Part shown: in pieces, positions 1-5,028 of the stretch | Numbering within the stretch: the stretch's first letter is position 1 | Layout of the letters: each line of letters begins with the position of its first letter | Origin: Prevotellaceae bacterium | Lineage (GTDB): Bacteria; Bacteroidota; Bacteroidia; Bacteroidales; UBA932 | Assembly (NCBI GenBank): GCA_031259225.1 | Contig: JAIRLT010000122.1 | Span: forward strand, 1-5,729 | Direction of reading: 5' to 3' | Length of the DNA stretch: 5,729 nt | Program-made: the position numbers and the translations under genes | The notes under the pieces: model-generated | What the model saw: the letters and a program-made list of their open reading frames with translations, nothing else | Told to the model about the DNA's origin: nothing | The model's database searches: none

Positions 1-171
1 AAATGCCGTAGTTTTTTTCCTGATTACTGCGAGATACCCTATACTTCCGGCATCATGCGGAAGTTAGCAGGGAAAAACGCAAATGGCAATCCCGGCTATT
101 TTTCCGCCGAGCAGAAGAAAAAAATTATTAAAGGGGTTAAAAAATTATTGAAAGAATTAGAAAATCTTTAA
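1..171 (+). CDS. C-terminal end of an unidentified gene (truncated by the window edge)
   Basis: Frame 1 is open from the first base to a TAA at 169-171, giving the last 56 residues of a protein whose start lies outside the window. I do not recognise the family. The tail is strongly basic and ends in a Lys/Glu/Leu-rich predicted helix (about residues 36-56, beginning YFSAEQKKKI and ending KELENL), preceded by a Gly/Asn-rich turn. Such a tail could belong to a small DNA-binding protein, but that is a guess. It converges on the integrase stop codon with only 4 bp between them. Its position next to the integrase suggests it is cargo of the same integrative element. It could also be a chance open frame, although 56 stop-free codons ending exactly at the integrase's 3' end make a real gene more likely. 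Confidence 0.55.
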   Translation, partial: KCRSFFPDYCEIPYTSGIMRKLAGKNANGNPGYFSAEQKKKIIKGVKKLLKELENL

Positions 172-175
172 TTGA

Positions 176-1411
176 TTAAATCGCCGGGAAATTATGCCGG
201 ATAGTCTGTGAATTATTTACCCCGTGCCGGTTCAGGTAATGTTCGGTAGTCGCAATGGACGTATGCCCCAAATGGTCGCGGATATTGATTATCGGCTTGC
301 CTTGTTCTGCCAACATTGTCGCCCCGGTATGCTTCATCGAATAAAATTTATATTCCAATGGAAGTCCTAATTTTTCTCGTATTTTATTGAATCTATACCG
401 TAAATTATTCTTACCAATACAATGTTCACCTGGCTGACCGTTTTTTCCGAATACGAATAAATTTTTATCATAATCTTGCAAATGCCATTCTTCTATCAGG
501 TACTTTAGGAAATTATCCGGAATCACTACTTCACGACGTTGTTTTTTCTTGGCATTAAAAGCCAAGACGCGTACCTTGCTATAACCCTCGCGGAAATCAA
601 TATCGCCCACCCGCAATAGCCGTACCTCATAACCCGGACGCAATCCACAATACAATTCAAAACGGCAAGCCAATGCCAGTTGTTTATCGTCTCTGTCCAT
701 CAGTTGAAATATTCTGCGCAGGTCATCCCGTTGGATACGTTCTGCGCCCATATCTTTGAACATATAATTTTCTGGTAATGAATGTACAGGATTAGCAGTG
801 ATTCCTTTTTGTTTTACTACAAAATTAAAAAACACGATGAGTATTTCGATATAAGAATTATATGTTCTTTTGCTCAACTTGCGTTCATTGCGCAAGTAAG
901 TAAAGAAAGCAATGATTTTTTCATTGTTGATAGCAGTAATATCAATAGAGGCATACCCTTTTGATTCCAACCAGAGGCGAAAAATACGATAGCGGCTAAT
1001 GTAGGTTGTCAATGTCTCTGCCCGCAGCCCCGATGGTTTCAACGCCTCTTCAATGTAGCGTGCTAACCAGTACACCGCATTTAGGTTTGATTCTACCATT
1101 TTCTTGTACACTCTTGCTTCAAGAGCGTATTGCGTTTGGTCTTCATACACTACGCGAGTAGTATCATTAAATATCGTCCATCCGGTTTCTAATTTTTGTC
1201 GCAGGTCAGCAACAATTTTTTCTCCGAACTGTCGGCGCTCGTCGGCGGTAGAAAATGAATTGATATTAACATCTTCGAGGGTTTCGAAGCGCCGGCGTTC
1301 CATTTCGTTGGTTCGGGGGTTTCGTTGTGAAATTTCCACATACCATTTTTTTCTCAAGTCCCCTTTACGATTGCAAAGGTGTGGATAGACTAAAATTTTT
1401 TTTCTACGCAT
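176..1411 (-). CDS. tyrosine-type site-specific recombinase / integrase
   Basis: A 411-residue tyrosine recombinase that would integrate and excise the neighbouring element by strand exchange through a 3'-phosphotyrosine intermediate. In order: a basic N-terminal arm-binding region (about 1-90, MRRKKILVYP onward), a SAM-like core-binding domain (about 110-205) and the catalytic domain (about 225-400). Visible catalytic positions are R258 in GLRPG, a Lys-rich turn around K288-K290 for the beta-hairpin lysine, H383 in LGHTS, and the nucleophile Y392 in TTEHYLNR. The box usually written HxLRH reads YSMKH here (357-361), so Tyr and Lys replace the canonical His and Arg. From memory, Bacteroidetes integrases of the SAM-like type often carry a YSxKH version, so this is probably a lineage trait and not inactivation. 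The ATG at 1411 gives a full-length N-terminus. The gene has its back to tRNA-Pro, the likely attachment gene. I saw no good TAnnTTTG promoter upstream. Confidence 0.93.
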   Translation of the reverse strand: MRRKKILVYPHLCNRKGDLRKKWYVEISQRNPRTNEMERRRFETLEDVNINSFSTADERRQFGEKIVADLRQKLETGWTIFNDTTRVVYEDQTQYALEARVYKKMVESNLNAVYWLARYIEEALKPSGLRAETLTTYISRYRIFRLWLESKGYASIDITAINNEKIIAFFTYLRNERKLSKRTYNSYIEILIVFFNFVVKQKGITANPVHSLPENYMFKDMGAERIQRDDLRRIFQLMDRDDKQLALACRFELYCGLRPGYEVRLLRVGDIDFREGYSKVRVLAFNAKKKQRREVVIPDNFLKYLIEEWHLQDYDKNLFVFGKNGQPGEHCIGKNNLRYRFNKIREKLGLPLEYKFYSMKHTGATMLAEQGKPIINIRDHLGHTSIATTEHYLNRHGVNNSQTIRHNFPAI

Positions 1412-1460
1412 TGTCTTAAATTTTTTTGCAAAAATTCAACGCGTAGGATAGATTTATAAT

Positions 1461-1490
1461 TGTATCTAAACTGTATCTAACTGTATTCAA
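1461..1490. repeat. three phased direct repeats, TGTATCTAA type, upstream of the integrase
   Basis: Copies on the + strand start at 1461 (TGTATCTAAA), 1472 (TGTATCTAA) and 1482 (TGTATTCAA). The spacings of 11 and 10 bp are about one helical turn, so a bound protein would lie on the same DNA face at all three. They sit between the integrase start and the tRNA 3' end, where arm-type integrase sites, excisionase sites or an integrase-gene operator would be expected. Assignment to any of these is inference. Confidence 0.5.
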
Positions 1491-1543
1491 ACGACCGCTT
1501 ACTATTTGTAAAACGGTAACCTTGACACGCTTTGTTTGTTCAG

Positions 1544-1590
1544 TCGGGGTGAAAGGACTCGAACCTTCGGCCTCCACGTCCCGAACGTGG
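1544..1590 (-). other. candidate attachment site within the 3' half of tRNA-Pro
   Basis: The anticodon arm to the 3' end of the tRNA faces the integrase. This is the segment that tRNA-targeting integrases usually use as the crossover region and that the incoming element restores. Only one copy is visible here, so the exact core cannot be delimited. The assignment rests on gene position alone. Confidence 0.3.
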
Positions 1591-1617
1591 CGCGCTAGCC
1601 AACTGCGCTACACCCCG
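1544..1617 (-). tRNA. tRNA-Pro, anticodon CGG
   Basis: Read on the - strand, the 74-nt cloverleaf begins CGGGGTG and its acceptor strand closes perfectly with CACCCCG followed by discriminator A at 1544. The D arm has GCGC paired with GCGC around AGTTGGCTA. The anticodon stem is CCACG/CGTGG around the loop TTCGGGA, giving anticodon CGG (1581-1583), which decodes proline CCG. The T arm contains GGTTCGAGTCC. The CCA tail is not encoded (CTG follows the discriminator), as is usual in Bacteroidetes, so it must be added after transcription. The gene is divergent from DUF2851 and its 3' end faces the integrase, making it the likely integration target. Confidence 0.96.
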
Positions 1618-1628
1618 ATTTGAGGGTG

Positions 1629-1659
1629 CAAAGATAAAAAATTTTTGTTACTTTGTAAA
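1629..1659 (-). promoter_or_regulatory. promoter of tRNA-Pro
   Basis: On the - strand, TATCTTTG (1629-1636) matches the Bacteroidetes -7 element TAnnTTTG exactly. It is preceded by a 19-bp spacer and TTTA (1656-1659), one base off the TTTG -33 element. Transcription would start a few bases before the mature tRNA 5' end at 1617. Confidence 0.7.
1648..1655 (+). promoter_or_regulatory. possible -7 element for the DUF2851-proline dehydrogenase unit
   Basis: TTACTTTG is one base off TAnnTTTG and lies 15 bp before the DUF2851 start codon, which would leave a very short leader. No TTTG lies at the usual distance upstream; the nearest, at 1619-1622, is 25 bp away. This is a weak call. The site overlaps the spacer of the divergent tRNA-Pro promoter. 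Confidence 0.3.
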
Positions 1660-1670
1660 AAATATTTTAT

Positions 1671-2966
1671 ATGAAAGAGGATTTTTTACATTTTTTATGG
1701 GAATACGGGCTGTTCGACCAATCGCAATTAGCCACTACTACCGGCGAAAATATAGAAATCCTCACGCCCGGGCAACATAATACGGATGCCGGTCCCGATT
1801 TCTTCAATGCAAAAATCAAAATAGGCGGCACCTTGTGGGCGGGCAATGTGGAAATACATACGCGCGCATCCGATTGGCAACGGCATCGCCACAACGAAGA
1901 TAAAGCATACAATAACGTTATTTTGCACGTCGTAAAAGAAAACGACAAGCCGGTACTGTCTACCGGCGGGCTGCCATTGGCGACCTTTGTCATGCGCTAT
2001 AACCCGCAATTGGAAGCGCGTTATGCGGCATTGCAGCAGTCGGTCGAATGGGTGCCCTGCGGCAAAGATGCGGCACAAGCGGATTTATTCCGTGTCAAAC
2101 ATTTTTTAAGCCGTGTGCTGGTTGAACGGTTGGAGCGGAAAGCGCAACAGCTCTACGAGGCGCTCAATGCGACGCACAATAACTGGCACGAAGCATTCTA
2201 CCGGCTATTGTTCCGCACGTTTGGCTTTGGCGTGAATGCCGCGCCGTTTGAATGGCTGGCAAAAGCTACGCCGTTTGCCGCCATTGGGAAGCAACGCCAT
2301 TCCTTATTGCAGGTAGAAGCGTTGTTATTCGGGCAGGCAGGGATGCTTGCCGGCGAGGCGAAAGACGATTACCAGCGCGCGTTGCAGAAGGAATATGCGT
2401 TTCTCCAAATAAAATTCTCGCTGCAACCGCTCGAAGCGCATGTATGGAAATTCCTGCGCCTGCGCCCGTCAAACTTCCCGACGGTGCGGATAGCGCAGTT
2501 GGCTATGCTGCTGTTCCGGTCTGCCGATTTAATAGATAAAATGCTTGCTTTTCATACGGCGGATGATTTATATAAATTGTTCGGCGTGCAGGCGTCCGCC
2601 TACTGGGAGGAGCATTTCACGTTCGGGAATATTTCCCGCAAAATCCCTAAAACCATTGGCACCACTTCGGTTCAACGAATGATAACGAACTTGGTAGTCC
2701 CTTTCCTTTTTGCTTACGGACGCCGGCAGACCAACGAAGCATTGTGCGAAAAAGCAATTGAACTGCTGGAAACATTGCCGCCCGAAAAAAACCATATTAC
2801 TAACGGTTGGGAAGAAACAGGCATGAAGCTCGGGAGCGCTTTTTATACACAGGCGCTAATACAATTAAAAACGGATTACTGCAATAACAGGCAATGCCTC
2901 AAGTGCGGCATTGGAGTGATTTTATTACAAAAAGAACTGCACATGAACCCAAAAACTAAACAATAA
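1671..2966 (+). CDS. DUF2851 family protein
   Basis: A 431-residue protein recognised as DUF2851, a conserved family of unknown function found mostly in Bacteroidetes. Recognisable blocks are NTDAGPDFFNAKI (37-49), GNVEIHTRASDW (58-69), a His-rich stretch RHRHNEDKAYNN (71-82) leading into VILHVV (83-88), and a C-terminal cysteine cluster with C404, C409 and C412 in YCNNRQCLKCGIG. The N-terminal Asp/Glu/His pattern (D43, E61, H63) recalls metal-dependent nuclease folds, and the cysteines could bind metal; both are inference. No signal peptide or membrane segment is evident, so it is probably cytoplasmic. The ATG at 1671 gives the conserved N-terminus (EDFLHFLWEYGLFD). It is followed after 9 bp by proline dehydrogenase, so the two are probably co-transcribed. 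I know of no established functional link between them. Confidence 0.9.
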   Translation: MKEDFLHFLWEYGLFDQSQLATTTGENIEILTPGQHNTDAGPDFFNAKIKIGGTLWAGNVEIHTRASDWQRHRHNEDKAYNNVILHVVKENDKPVLSTGGLPLATFVMRYNPQLEARYAALQQSVEWVPCGKDAAQADLFRVKHFLSRVLVERLERKAQQLYEALNATHNNWHEAFYRLLFRTFGFGVNAAPFEWLAKATPFAAIGKQRHSLLQVEALLFGQAGMLAGEAKDDYQRALQKEYAFLQIKFSLQPLEAHVWKFLRLRPSNFPTVRIAQLAMLLFRSADLIDKMLAFHTADDLYKLFGVQASAYWEEHFTFGNISRKIPKTIGTTSVQRMITNLVVPFLFAYGRRQTNEALCEKAIELLETLPPEKNHITNGWEETGMKLGSAFYTQALIQLKTDYCNNRQCLKCGIGVILLQKELHMNPKTKQ

Positions 2967-2975
2967 TTTTATTAT

Positions 2976-4139
2976 ATGAGCATCGATTTTTCACACATTC
3001 CTTCTTCTATCAAAGAAAAAAGCAATGGCGAACTGACTACTGCCATCTTTATTTTTAAAGCCGTCCGGTATAAATGGCTGGTTTGTTTCGGGCAGGCGGT
3101 ATTACCTTATGTACTCTGGGTTCCCGGCATCAAATGCCTCCTGCGTAAAACCGTTTTCAAGCACTTTTGTGGCGGCGAAACATTGGACGAAACCAAAAAA
3201 ATAATACAAAATTTGGCGCACCACAATGTAAAAGCCATCTCCGATTATTCCGCCGAACAGTCCGGCACGCAAGAAAAGCAGGAAGAAACACGTAAAAATA
3301 TTTTACAGTCCATAAAATTTGCCGCGCAGCAAAAGAACGTGCCGTTTGCCTGCGTGAAAATTACCGGCATCTGTGCGCGCCCGTTACTGGAAAAGGTTTC
3401 AAGGCAGGAACCGCTCTCCGGGCGCGAGCAACAGGCATACGAAGAATTTACCGGACGGCTGGACGCCCTGTGCGGGGCGGCGGCAGGCGAGGGGAAGAAA
3501 ATATTTATCGACGCGGAGGAAACATGGATAAACCCTGCCATCCATGAAGCGGCGGAGCGGATGATGGCTAAATATAACCGCGAAAAACACGTGGTCTATA
3601 CGACTATCCAGTTTTACACCACCGATAGCCCGGCTTACCTGCAACGCCTGATAGATACGGCTCCGTACAAGGTTGCGCTGAAATTAGTGCGTGGCGCATA
3701 CCATGAACAGGAGAATGAACGCGCCCTGAAAATGGGGTATCCGACGCCCATTTTGCCCAATAAGGAAGCGGTGGACAGGAACTATGACGAGGGATTGCGG
3801 GTGTGCATTAAAAACCTTGGCAGGGTATCGTTTTGCGCCGCCACGCACAATACCGGGAGCATCGAATTACTGATGAAACTGATGAAAGAACACGGGGTGG
3901 AGGCGGACAGCGATATTGTATCGTTCTCGCAACTCTACGGCATGCGCGACAACCTTACGTATGAGCTGGCGGGAAACGGGTACAATGTGTCCAAATATAT
4001 TCCTTATGGTCCGCTCAAAGAGACGTTGCCTTACCTCATCCGCCGCGCACAGGAAAACGCCGGCATCAGCGAACAAATGGGCGACGAACTGCAAATACTG
4101 CTGCGGGAAAAACAGGCAAGGAAAACGATAGTAAAATAA
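2976..4139 (+). CDS. proline dehydrogenase (FAD-dependent)
   Basis: A 387-residue monofunctional proline dehydrogenase of the PRODH/PutA barrel family. It oxidises L-proline to delta-1-pyrroline-5-carboxylate with FAD and passes electrons to the respiratory chain, the first step of proline catabolism. Family landmarks in order are K128 in the VKIT strand, DAEET (179-183, acidic residue near the flavin), KLVRGAY (236-242, the hallmark strand with the flavin-contacting Arg), the Q319/Y321 region FSQLYGM, and PYLIRRAQEN (352-361), whose paired arginines R356 and R357 bind the substrate carboxylate. The length fits the single-domain Bacteroidetes form, with a helical N-terminal region of about 120 residues before the barrel. 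There is no aldehyde dehydrogenase domain as in long PutA, so the second step must be encoded elsewhere. The ATG at 2976 follows the DUF2851 stop by 9 bp, suggesting an operon. Confidence 0.95.
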   Translation: MSIDFSHIPSSIKEKSNGELTTAIFIFKAVRYKWLVCFGQAVLPYVLWVPGIKCLLRKTVFKHFCGGETLDETKKIIQNLAHHNVKAISDYSAEQSGTQEKQEETRKNILQSIKFAAQQKNVPFACVKITGICARPLLEKVSRQEPLSGREQQAYEEFTGRLDALCGAAAGEGKKIFIDAEETWINPAIHEAAERMMAKYNREKHVVYTTIQFYTTDSPAYLQRLIDTAPYKVALKLVRGAYHEQENERALKMGYPTPILPNKEAVDRNYDEGLRVCIKNLGRVSFCAATHNTGSIELLMKLMKEHGVEADSDIVSFSQLYGMRDNLTYELAGNGYNVSKYIPYGPLKETLPYLIRRAQENAGISEQMGDELQILLREKQARKTIVK

Positions 4140-4142
4140 TTG

Positions 4143-4163
4143 TTAATGGTTAATGGTTAATGG
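4143..4163. repeat. three tandem TTAATGG heptamers
   Basis: Three perfect contiguous copies begin 4 bp after the proline dehydrogenase stop codon. A short heptamer run like this is prone to slippage in copy number. No function is evident. Confidence 0.8.
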
Positions 4164-4179
4164 GGCTGGCGCGGCAGCC
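4164..4179 (+). terminator. weak stem-loop downstream of proline dehydrogenase
   Basis: GGCTG and CAGCC form a 5-bp stem around a 6-nt loop, 24 bp after the stop codon. There is no T run behind it, so an intrinsic terminator is doubtful. It is listed because no better stop signal for the DUF2851-proline dehydrogenase transcript is visible before 4313. Confidence 0.2.
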
Positions 4180-4193
4180 GACTTATGACTAAA

Positions 4194-4224
4194 TTTGTAG
4201 AAAAAATTTCCCCCCTTACCTTTG
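4194..4224 (+). promoter_or_regulatory. strong Bacteroidetes-type promoter
   Basis: TTTG (4194-4197), a 19-bp spacer and TACCTTTG (4217-4224) match both elements of the Bacteroidetes housekeeping promoter exactly, with close to the expected spacing. It is the best promoter in the window. Transcription should begin near 4230. The first thing downstream is not a known gene but a short open frame at 4247 and then the hairpin at 4313-4343. Confidence 0.75.
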
Positions 4225-4229
4225 TGCCG

Positions 4230-4345
4230 TTCAAAGTTATAAACCAATGAAAACTGTGCAAAACTTCTTGATAAAAACCCTGCCGGCAATCGGAAATAGC
4301 CGGATTAAAAGTAAAGCCGCCCGCAAGGGCGGGCGGTGCTTTTGG
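4230..4345 (+). ncRNA. possible small transcript between a strong promoter and a terminator-like hairpin
   Basis: The promoter at 4194-4224 and the hairpin at 4313-4343 bracket about 115 nt, the size of a bacterial small RNA. A CCGGC/GCCGG pairing (4283-4287 with 4299-4303) could form an internal stem. I recognise no RNA family. It might instead be the leader of the DUF4160-DUF2442 module with read-through past the hairpin, or mRNA for the short peptide starting at 4247. The start and end are approximate. Confidence 0.3.
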
Positions 4346-4387
4346 GGGAAGGGAAGGAAACATTTTAGTATATTTGTGGACAAATAA
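4247..4387 (+). CDS. possible 46-residue basic peptide (doubtful)
   Basis: An ATG at 4247, about 17 nt from the predicted start of the strong promoter and with an A-rich leader, opens a 46-codon frame to TAA at 4385-4387. It begins MKTVQNFLIKTLPAIG and is rich in Lys, Arg and Gly further on; no family is recognised. Against it, most of the frame lies inside repeat copy A, runs through its hairpin and promoter, and is broken by a stop in the equivalent frame of copy B (TAG at 4988-4990). The repeat is therefore not maintained as coding sequence. The frame may be translated as a leader peptide or may be chance. Confidence 0.25.
   Translation: MKTVQNFLIKTLPAIGNSRIKSKAARKGGRCFWGKGRKHFSIFVDK
4313..4343 (+). 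terminator. hairpin of repeat copy A, probable intrinsic terminator
   Basis: CCGCCCGC (4317-4324) pairs perfectly with GCGGGCGG (4329-4336) around AAGG. The stem extends by AAAG (4313-4316) pairing with CTTT (4339-4342) across a 2-nt bulge. Only four T residues follow the GC-rich stem, so termination may be partial. It would end transcripts from the 4194 promoter and from proline dehydrogenase. Confidence 0.5.
4369..4376 (+). promoter_or_regulatory. -7 promoter element of repeat copy A, for DUF4160-DUF2442
   Basis: TATATTTG matches TAnnTTTG exactly and ends 17 bp before the DUF4160 start codon. The nearest upstream TTTG (4341-4344) is 24 bp away, longer than the usual 19-21. The -33 part is therefore uncertain and the promoter may be weak or assisted. 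Confidence 0.55.
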
Positions 4388-4393
4388 TGAGTT

Positions 4394-4696
4394 ATGCCTA
4401 AAATTTTTGAATATTTCGGATTTGTGTTTTATTTTTACTCTAATGAACATGAGCCTATACATGTTCATGTTATACATAATGCGTGTGAAAGTATTTTTGA
4501 CATGATCATAAGCGATGGCGTATTAGTAGAAATAAAACAACGCACAAAAAAAGGCGTTGATCCGCTTTCGCCCCAAGATGTGAAAACAGCAGAGAAATTT
4601 ATTCAAACATATGCAAGCAGTATCATCCAGAAATGGATTAAATTTTTTGTATTGAAACAACAAGTTCGGAGCACTGTTATTAAAAAGAAGTTTTGA
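4394..4696 (+). CDS. DUF4160 domain protein, first gene of a DUF4160-DUF2442 pair
   Basis: A 100-residue protein recognised as DUF4160 by its N-terminal signature: MPKIFEYFGF, an aromatic strand VFYFYSNEHE, then the invariant-looking EHEPIHVHV (18-26) with three histidines. That His cluster is the obvious candidate for a metal or catalytic site, but no activity is established to my knowledge. The C-terminal half (about 60-87) is helical and basic. It is followed after 2 bp by a DUF2442 gene. The two families are very often adjacent in bacteria, and the pair has been suggested as toxin-antitoxin-like. Transcription probably starts from TATATTTG in repeat copy A. The gene is visibly more AT-rich than the core genes to its left, which fits horizontal acquisition. 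Confidence 0.88.
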   Translation: MPKIFEYFGFVFYFYSNEHEPIHVHVIHNACESIFDMIISDGVLVEIKQRTKKGVDPLSPQDVKTAEKFIQTYASSIIQKWIKFFVLKQQVRSTVIKKKF

Positions 4697-4698
4697 TT

Positions 4699-4953
4699 AT
4701 GGCACGGGAAATATACATTACAAAGGCAACTTACGTAAAAGACCTTACTTTGCATATCGTATTTAACGACGGTACGGCACAGGAAATAGATTTCCGCTAT
4801 TTTTTACAACGGCATCCCCATCCGCAATACAATAAATACGAAAACCCTGAAAGGTTTAAAAATTTCCAACTCGCAGAAGGGAATATAGTATGGGGTAAAA
4901 ACTGGGATTTAATTTTCCCCATAGAGCAACTTTATCAAGGGAAAATAAAATAG
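4699..4953 (+). CDS. DUF2442 domain protein, second gene of the DUF4160-DUF2442 pair
   Basis: An 84-residue protein recognised as DUF2442: a beta-rich start with LTLHIVFNDGT (16-26) and EIDFRYFL (29-36), then the typical end in which IVWGKNWDL (63-71) leads into IFPIEQLY. I prefer the ATG at 4699, 2 bp after the DUF4160 stop. A TTG at 4693 would add two residues and overlap the upstream gene, but TTG starts are rare and the family begins near MAREIYI. DUF2442 proteins have no proven biochemical role that I know of; as the small partner it could be the antitoxin or regulator. Its TAG stop (4951-4953) lies inside the left end of repeat copy B, so the repeat begins exactly where coding ends. Confidence 0.88.
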   Translation: MAREIYITKATYVKDLTLHIVFNDGTAQEIDFRYFLQRHPHPQYNKYENPERFKNFQLAEGNIVWGKNWDLIFPIEQLYQGKIK

Positions 4954-4966
4954 CCGGATTAAAAGT

Positions 4967-5004
4967 AAAGCCGCCTGCACGAAAGTGTAGGCGACTTTGT
5001 TTTT
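4967..5004 (+). terminator. hairpin of repeat copy B, intrinsic terminator for DUF4160-DUF2442
   Basis: Positions 4967-4980 pair with 4985-4998, with one C-A mismatch (4971/4994) and one G-T pair, closed by a GAAA tetraloop (4981-4984). A T-rich tract TTTGTTTTT follows (4996-5004). This is a convincing terminator 14 bp after the DUF2442 stop. Confidence 0.75.
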
Positions 5005-5028
5005 GGGGAAGGGAAAGAAATATTTTAG

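Larger units (their letters stand above)
1..1543. mobile_element. right end of a probable integrative element (prophage or ICE) at tRNA-Pro
   Basis: A tyrosine recombinase gene sits about 130 bp from the 3' end of a tRNA-Pro gene and is transcribed away from it, with another unrecognised gene further in. Phages, ICEs and genomic islands commonly insert at tRNA 3' ends with the integrase gene at the border, so the element should extend leftward out of the window. The other side of the tRNA holds ordinary host genes. The second attachment-site copy is not in the window, so neither the far boundary nor the element type can be stated. An old integrase relic beside the tRNA cannot be excluded, although the integrase frame is intact. 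Confidence 0.5.
4294..4376 (+). repeat. intergenic repeat, copy A (terminator plus promoter)
   Basis: This 83-bp copy shares with 4948-5036 an identical 28-bp left flank (AAATAGCCGGATT onward to GCCGCC) and an almost identical right flank of about 36 bp (TTTTGGGG..AAGGGAA.GAAA.ATTTTAGTATATTTG). The middle differs in sequence and length but forms a hairpin in both. Copy A stands immediately before the DUF4160-DUF2442 pair. Confidence 0.85.

Noticed and set aside
167..180. Perfect inverted repeat TTTAAT-TG-ATTAAA spanning both convergent stop codons, considered as a bidirectional terminator
   Set aside because: The loop would be 2 nt and the stem is all A/T with no GC core, so a stable hairpin is unlikely. 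The symmetry follows largely from two facing TAA stops.
1423..1434. Palindrome TTTTTGCAAAAA just upstream of the integrase start, considered as an operator
   Set aside because: It is a low-complexity A/T run around GC in an AT-rich gap, and no second copy or recognised binding motif supports it.
1667..2078. Antisense open frames across the start of DUF2851
   Set aside because: They lie fully opposite a well-conserved coding gene, have no recognisable domains and no promoter; they are shadows of its codon bias.
2252..2795. Additional frames inside DUF2851 on both strands
   Set aside because: They overlap the recognised protein entirely and show Arg/Ala/Cys-rich composition typical of out-of-frame translation.
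1544..4139. tRNA-Pro lying near a proline dehydrogenase gene as a proline-specific locus
   Set aside because: The two are on opposite strands with DUF2851 between them, and no regulatory element responding to proline or to tRNA charging is visible. Coincidence is the simpler reading.
4157..4477. Antisense 106-codon frame across repeat A and the start of DUF4160
   Set aside because: It crosses a promoter, a hairpin and the conserved DUF4160 N-terminus and has no family features.
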